Positions 32,159-35,390 of a stretch of 35,390 bases of DNA are shown in pieces (within the stretch, counting starts at the first letter, position 1; the number at the start of each line of letters is the position of its first letter). Made by a program: the position numbers and the translations under genes. The notes under the pieces are model-generated. The model ran no database searches and was not told where the DNA came from. It was given only the letters and a program-made list of their open reading frames with translations. The DNA comes from Kribbella antibiotica (GTDB taxonomy: Bacteria; Actinomycetota; Actinomycetes; Propionibacteriales; Kribbellaceae). Where the stretch lies: contig NZ_SMKX01000088.1 in NCBI RefSeq assembly GCF_004349055.1, forward strand, positions 1-35,390. The letters run 5' to 3'.

Positions 32159-32811
32159 CTGTGTACACGCACTTCCTGCCGCCGGAGTACGTCGCGGCGG
32201 CCGAGCGAGCCGGCCATCTCCGTCCTGACGGGTTGGCCGGTTGGCCTGCTTTCCCCTTGGGGGATCCTGCGGTCTTGTCGATCCCGTCGCCCGGTGTGCA
32301 CTTCGGCGACGACTTCCGAGCGCGCGTGCTCTCGCGGCGCGTCAACGAACTCGCTGCTGAGCTCTGCGCTTCTCGAGCCGGGTTCAGCTTCCTGGCCAGC
32401 CTGCCGCTGCCGGACGTCGACGCCGCGCTGGCCGAACTCGACTACGCGTACGACGTCCTGCACGCGGATGGCGTGATCCTGCTCAGCAACGTGACTGGGC
32501 TGTACCCAGGTGAGCCCTCGTGGGAGCCGGTCTGGCGCGCCCTCAACGAACGCTCGGCGCAGGTGCTTCTGCATCCGACATCACCACCGCAATGGCGGCA
32601 GGTCGCACTGGATCGTCCGCGCGCGCTGATCGAGTTCCCGTTCGACATCGCGCGGGCAGTCACCGACCTGACGTTGACCGGCGTTCTTGCGCGGCACCCT
32701 GACATCAGGTTCGCGGTTTCGCACGGTGAGCTCTTGTCTTGCTTGGCGGATCGGGTCGAGGAATCCGCGCTGTGGAAGAACTTCGCCGCCGTCGATTGCT
32801 GTCGCTGGTGA
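32155..32811 (+). CDS. Amidohydrolase-family protein, truncated and missing a metal ligand
   Basis: This encodes 218 residues from ATG 32155, coupled by ATGA to the preceding SDR gene. THFLPPEYVAAAERAG resembles the start of ACMSD-like amidohydrolase family 2 proteins, but the usual HxH zinc motif reads Y-T-H. VLLHPTSPPQW and FAVSHGEL match later conserved histidine strands. The protein stops about 80-100 residues early, and the GTDYP-type C-terminal part is absent. The last residues (ALWKNFAAVDCCRW) do not look like the family. A terminator follows directly. It is probably inactive or reduced to a non-catalytic role. Confidence 0.75.
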   Translation: MTVYTHFLPPEYVAAAERAGHLRPDGLAGWPAFPLGDPAVLSIPSPGVHFGDDFRARVLSRRVNELAAELCASRAGFSFLASLPLPDVDAALAELDYAYDVLHADGVILLSNVTGLYPGEPSWEPVWRALNERSAQVLLHPTSPPQWRQVALDRPRALIEFPFDIARAVTDLTLTGVLARHPDIRFAVSHGELLSCLADRVEESALWKNFAAVDCCRW

Positions 32812-32817
32812 GAAGTA

Positions 32818-32847
32818 CCCCGGCGGGCCCTGACAGCTCCGCCGGGG
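32818..32847 (+). terminator. Terminator hairpin after SDR-amidohydrolase operon
   Basis: CCCCGGCGG (32818-32826) and CCGCCGGGG (32839-32847) form a perfect 9-base-pair stem with a 12-base loop, seven bases after the stop. A short T-containing run (TGGCTCTGTTGAT) follows. Confidence 0.65.
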
Positions 32848-33093
32848 TGGCTCTGTTGATCACTCAACAAGCCGGGATCGTACGTGGCAAGCGCTCTCTC
32901 GGGCAGGGGCCGTCTCAGAACGAGAACTGACCAGATGATGGGCAGCCGGTGACGGGTTCCTGACGCTGCGGGTTTATCGTTGGGTCCTGCAACCAAATAT
33001 GGCTGGGTGAGGACGACGCCGGCCGCTTCCGCCCCGAGGACAGTGCACTCCACTGCCCCCGGCCGAAGCGACCCCGCGGACGAACGGAACCCG

Positions 33094-35390
33094 ATGTCAG
33101 TCACCCGGACCGAGGCAACGGCCCAGTTCGAAGCCCCGACCCGTTATCGCTCGAAATACAGCTCCGAAGAGCCAGCGGCCGTCGTACCGGCTGGGTCGAA
33201 TCCTGAGCTCAGTCATCGGGAGATCCTGGAGATCCTGGCCGGGCTGCTGGCGGCGCTGTTCACCGCGGTGATCAGCTCGACGATCGTCAGCAACGCATTG
33301 CCGACGATCATCGCCGACCTCGAGGGCTCGCAGACGCAGTACACGTGGGTCGTCACCGCGAGCCTGCTCGCGATGACCGTGTCGACGCCGGTGTGGGGCA
33401 AGCTCTCCGACCTGATGAGCAAGAAGCTGCTCGTGCAGCTCGCGACCGTCACGTTCGTGGTCGGCTCGGCCCTGGCCGGCGCTGCGCACAACGTGCCGTT
33501 CCTGATCGGGGCGCGCGTTTTGCAGGGGCTCGCGATGGGCGGCCTGATGGCGCTCGCGCAAGCGATCATCGGCGCGGCGATTCCGCCCCGCGATCGTGGC
33601 CGGTACTCCGGCTACATGGGCGCCGTGATGGCGGTCGCGACCGTCTCCGGACCGCTCGTCGGCGGCGTGATCGTGGACACCTCGTGGCTGGGCTGGCGCT
33701 GGTGCTTCTACGTCTGCGTCCCGCTGGCCGTCATCAGCATGATCATCCTGCAGCGCTACCTGCACCTGCCGGTGATCAGGCGGCCGATCAAGCTCGACTA
33801 TCTCGGCGCCGTACTGATCGCGGGGGCCGCGAGCCTGCCGCTGATCTGGGTGTCCTTCGCCGGCCAGCACTTCCCGTGGTGGTCGTGGGAAACCGGCGCC
33901 TACCTCGGCGGTACGGCGCTCCTGGCTCTTTTGGCCGTGATTGTCGAGACGCACGCGCGCGACCCGCTGGTCCCGGTCTCGGTGGTTCGCGAGCGGACGA
34001 CCGCGCTGGCGATTCTGGCCAGCCTGGCGGTGGGTATCGCGATGTTCGGCAGCGCGGTGTTCCTGGGACAGTACTTCCAGGTCGCGCGCGGTTACAGCGC
34101 AACCGAGGCCGGGTTGCTCACCATCCCGATGATGCTCGGCTCGTTCTTCGGGTCGGTCGGGTCCGGTCAGCTGATCACCCGGACGGGGAAGTGGAAGCGG
34201 TACCTGGTGATCGGTGGGCTGTTCCTCACCGTAGGCCTCGGGCTGCTCGGCACGATCGACCACGAGAGCCCCTACTGGTACCTCGGCACCGGAATGCTTG
34301 CCATGGGCATCGGTATGGGCATGATGATGCAGAACCTGGTGCTCGCCGTACAGAACACCGTCGACGTCACCCAGGTCGGCGCCTCCAGCGCCACCGTGAC
34401 GTTCTTCCGCAGCCTCGGCGGCGCCGTCGGCGTCTCCGTCCTGGGCGCAGTCCTGGCCAACCGCGTCACCGACGCGATCACCCGCAACCTGGCATCCGCC
34501 GGTCTCCCTGCGCCCACCGGCTCCGGCGGCTCGGTCCTCGACGTCAACAAGCTCCCACCCGCCGTCGCCGACATCGTCCGCCACGCCTACGGCGACGCCA
34601 CCGGCCACATCTTCATCATCGCCGCCGCAGCGGCGCTGGTAAGCCTGCTGGCAGTCCTCTTCATCCGCGAAGTCCCGTTGCGCCGAACCGTCGCCATGAC
34701 GGACGAGGACGCCACCGATCTCGCGGCTGCGACTGCCGCGGGTGCTCCTGGGACGGGTGTCCTCGCCGGTGGCGGTGGCGGTGGCGGTGGCGGTGCTGAC
34801 AGCGCCGTCCGTGGGTCGGGTGCCACTGGCAACGGATCAGGAGCCGACGGCGCCGGCGCGAGAGCCGATGGATTGCTGGTGGGCGGGCATTCGCCGGATG
34901 ATCCTGCTGAGCAGGCTGCGGTGATCGCGCTCAACGTGATCACCTCCGCCGAGCGGACCGCGCGCGATCGGGAGCGCGAGGCCAACGAGCGGGTGATGGC
35001 CGCAGCAACCACCATCCGGCAGATGCGTACTGATGTGGCTGACCTCTTCACCCGCGTCGACCAGCAGATCGCCGAGCTCGAAGGCACGCTCCCAGACGCG
35101 ATCCCGCAACCGGCCGCCGCCATCCTCGACGCCCAGCGCAACCCCGGCGAACTCTCCGACGAACTCCGCCGCTACGAACTCAGCGTCCTCAGCGCCAGCC
35201 AACGCACCGCCGACCACCTCCGCGAAACCGCCAAAGCCGAAGCCGACGACCTCCTCACCGAGGCCCGCGCCGAAGAACACGCCATCCGCACCCGCATTGC
35301 CGAACTGGAAGCCGTCGAACACCGCCTCCTCGGCCACATCCGAGACGGCCTCTCCAACACCCCCACCCCACCACCCGCACCCACCACAAC
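33094..35390 (+). CDS. DHA2-family MFS transporter with Gly-linked coiled-coil C-terminal extension, 3' end outside window
   Basis: This encodes 765 residues from ATG 33094, with no stop before the window ends. After a 40-residue cytoplasmic start, the MFS core (about 45-530) has about 14 spans. It includes STIVSNALPTI (DHA2 motif), VWGKLSDLMSKK (motif A) and GAVMAVATVSGPLVGGVIVD (motif C). It is probably a proton-driven exporter. After the last span comes a low-complexity linker with nine consecutive glycines (559-567), then a heptad-rich, charged helical region (about 610-755) rich in Ala, Glu and Arg that should form a coiled coil. A Pro/Thr stretch ends the visible part. Such a long cytoplasmic tail is unusual for DHA2 proteins. 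Confidence 0.93.
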   Translation, partial: MSVTRTEATAQFEAPTRYRSKYSSEEPAAVVPAGSNPELSHREILEILAGLLAALFTAVISSTIVSNALPTIIADLEGSQTQYTWVVTASLLAMTVSTPVWGKLSDLMSKKLLVQLATVTFVVGSALAGAAHNVPFLIGARVLQGLAMGGLMALAQAIIGAAIPPRDRGRYSGYMGAVMAVATVSGPLVGGVIVDTSWLGWRWCFYVCVPLAVISMIILQRYLHLPVIRRPIKLDYLGAVLIAGAASLPLIWVSFAGQHFPWWSWETGAYLGGTALLALLAVIVETHARDPLVPVSVVRERTTALAILASLAVGIAMFGSAVFLGQYFQVARGYSATEAGLLTIPMMLGSFFGSVGSGQLITRTGKWKRYLVIGGLFLTVGLGLLGTIDHESPYWYLGTGMLAMGIGMGMMMQNLVLAVQNTVDVTQVGASSATVTFFRSLGGAVGVSVLGAVLANRVTDAITRNLASAGLPAPTGSGGSVLDVNKLPPAVADIVRHAYGDATGHIFIIAAAAALVSLLAVLFIREVPLRRTVAMTDEDATDLAAATAAGAPGTGVLAGGGGGGGGGADSAVRGSGATGNGSGADGAGARADGLLVGGHSPDDPAEQAAVIALNVITSAERTARDREREANERVMAAATTIRQMRTDVADLFTRVDQQIAELEGTLPDAIPQPAAAILDAQRNPGELSDELRRYELSVLSASQRTADHLRETAKAEADDLLTEARAEEHAIRTRIAELEAVEHRLLGHIRDGLSNTPTPPPAPTT

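Noticed and set aside
33097..34799. Long frames antisense and out of frame to the DHA2 transporter
   Set aside because: Both give low-complexity Arg/Asp/His or Arg-rich translations, whereas the frame from 33094 gives a textbook 14-span transporter.
1..35390. CRISPR array or insertion sequence
   Set aside because: No regularly spaced repeats with unique spacers and no transposase motifs were seen on either strand.

Overview
The window is high-GC DNA from an actinomycete. The evidence is many GTG/TTG starts, tRNAs with actinobacterial features, a stand-alone polyprenol-phosphate mannose synthase, a class F sortase, a SigB/F-type sigma factor and abundant secreted proteins. My best guess is Kribbella or a close relative in the Propionibacteriales, but that is an impression and not a measurement. 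No rRNA, CRISPR array, IS element, integrase or replication origin was seen. Coding density is high and both strands are used.

Layout. Bases 1-3703 (minus): an SDR oxidoreductase cut by the window edge, then an XRE regulator / GT-A-like glycosyltransferase / GNAT operon whose start region carries clustered GTGGAWT-type repeats. Bases 4004-8490: a run of poorly characterised genes (two hypothetical proteins, a small membrane protein), a YCII protein, an S24/S26-like peptidase and a HIT hydrolase. Bases 8529-10227 (minus): a hypothetical protein, a P-loop kinase and a TrmO-like protein. Bases 10374-13822 form a scarred accessory islet. It runs from a kinase-gene remnant fused to a tRNA-Phe fragment, through a Fic AMP-transferase gene with an array of repeated operators and an HNH-like gene, across a gene-poor stretch with a second tRNA-Phe fragment, to the intact tRNA-Phe gene of a Glu-Asp-Phe tRNA operon.

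Bases 14170-24619 are mostly housekeeping and envelope genes: a zincin, polyprenol-phosphate mannose synthase, STAS protein, AlkD-type DNA repair protein, M23 peptidase, CPBP protein, DHA2 exporter, lipoprotein, DUF4397 surface protein overlapping a class F sortase gene, YciO-like protein, an M74-type endopeptidase with PG-binding repeats, and a nitroreductase. Bases 24616-29099 (minus) hold a large secreted DUF4091/discoidin protein, and a sigma factor gene translationally coupled to a stand-alone 3'-phosphoesterase. Bases 29320-32811 (plus) hold a small protein, a LysR regulator and a tightly overlapping SDR-SDR-amidohydrolase operon whose last gene looks degenerate. Bases 33094 to the end hold a DHA2 exporter with a long Gly-linked coiled-coil C-terminal extension that runs off the window.

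The strongest candidates for something new are the Fic/HNH-like islet with its operator array at the scarred tRNA-Phe locus, the XRE-glycosyltransferase-GNAT operon, the DHA2-coiled-coil fusion, and the sigma factor coupled to a loop-deleted 3'-phosphoesterase. No database search was possible, so all family assignments rest on motifs recognised by eye.
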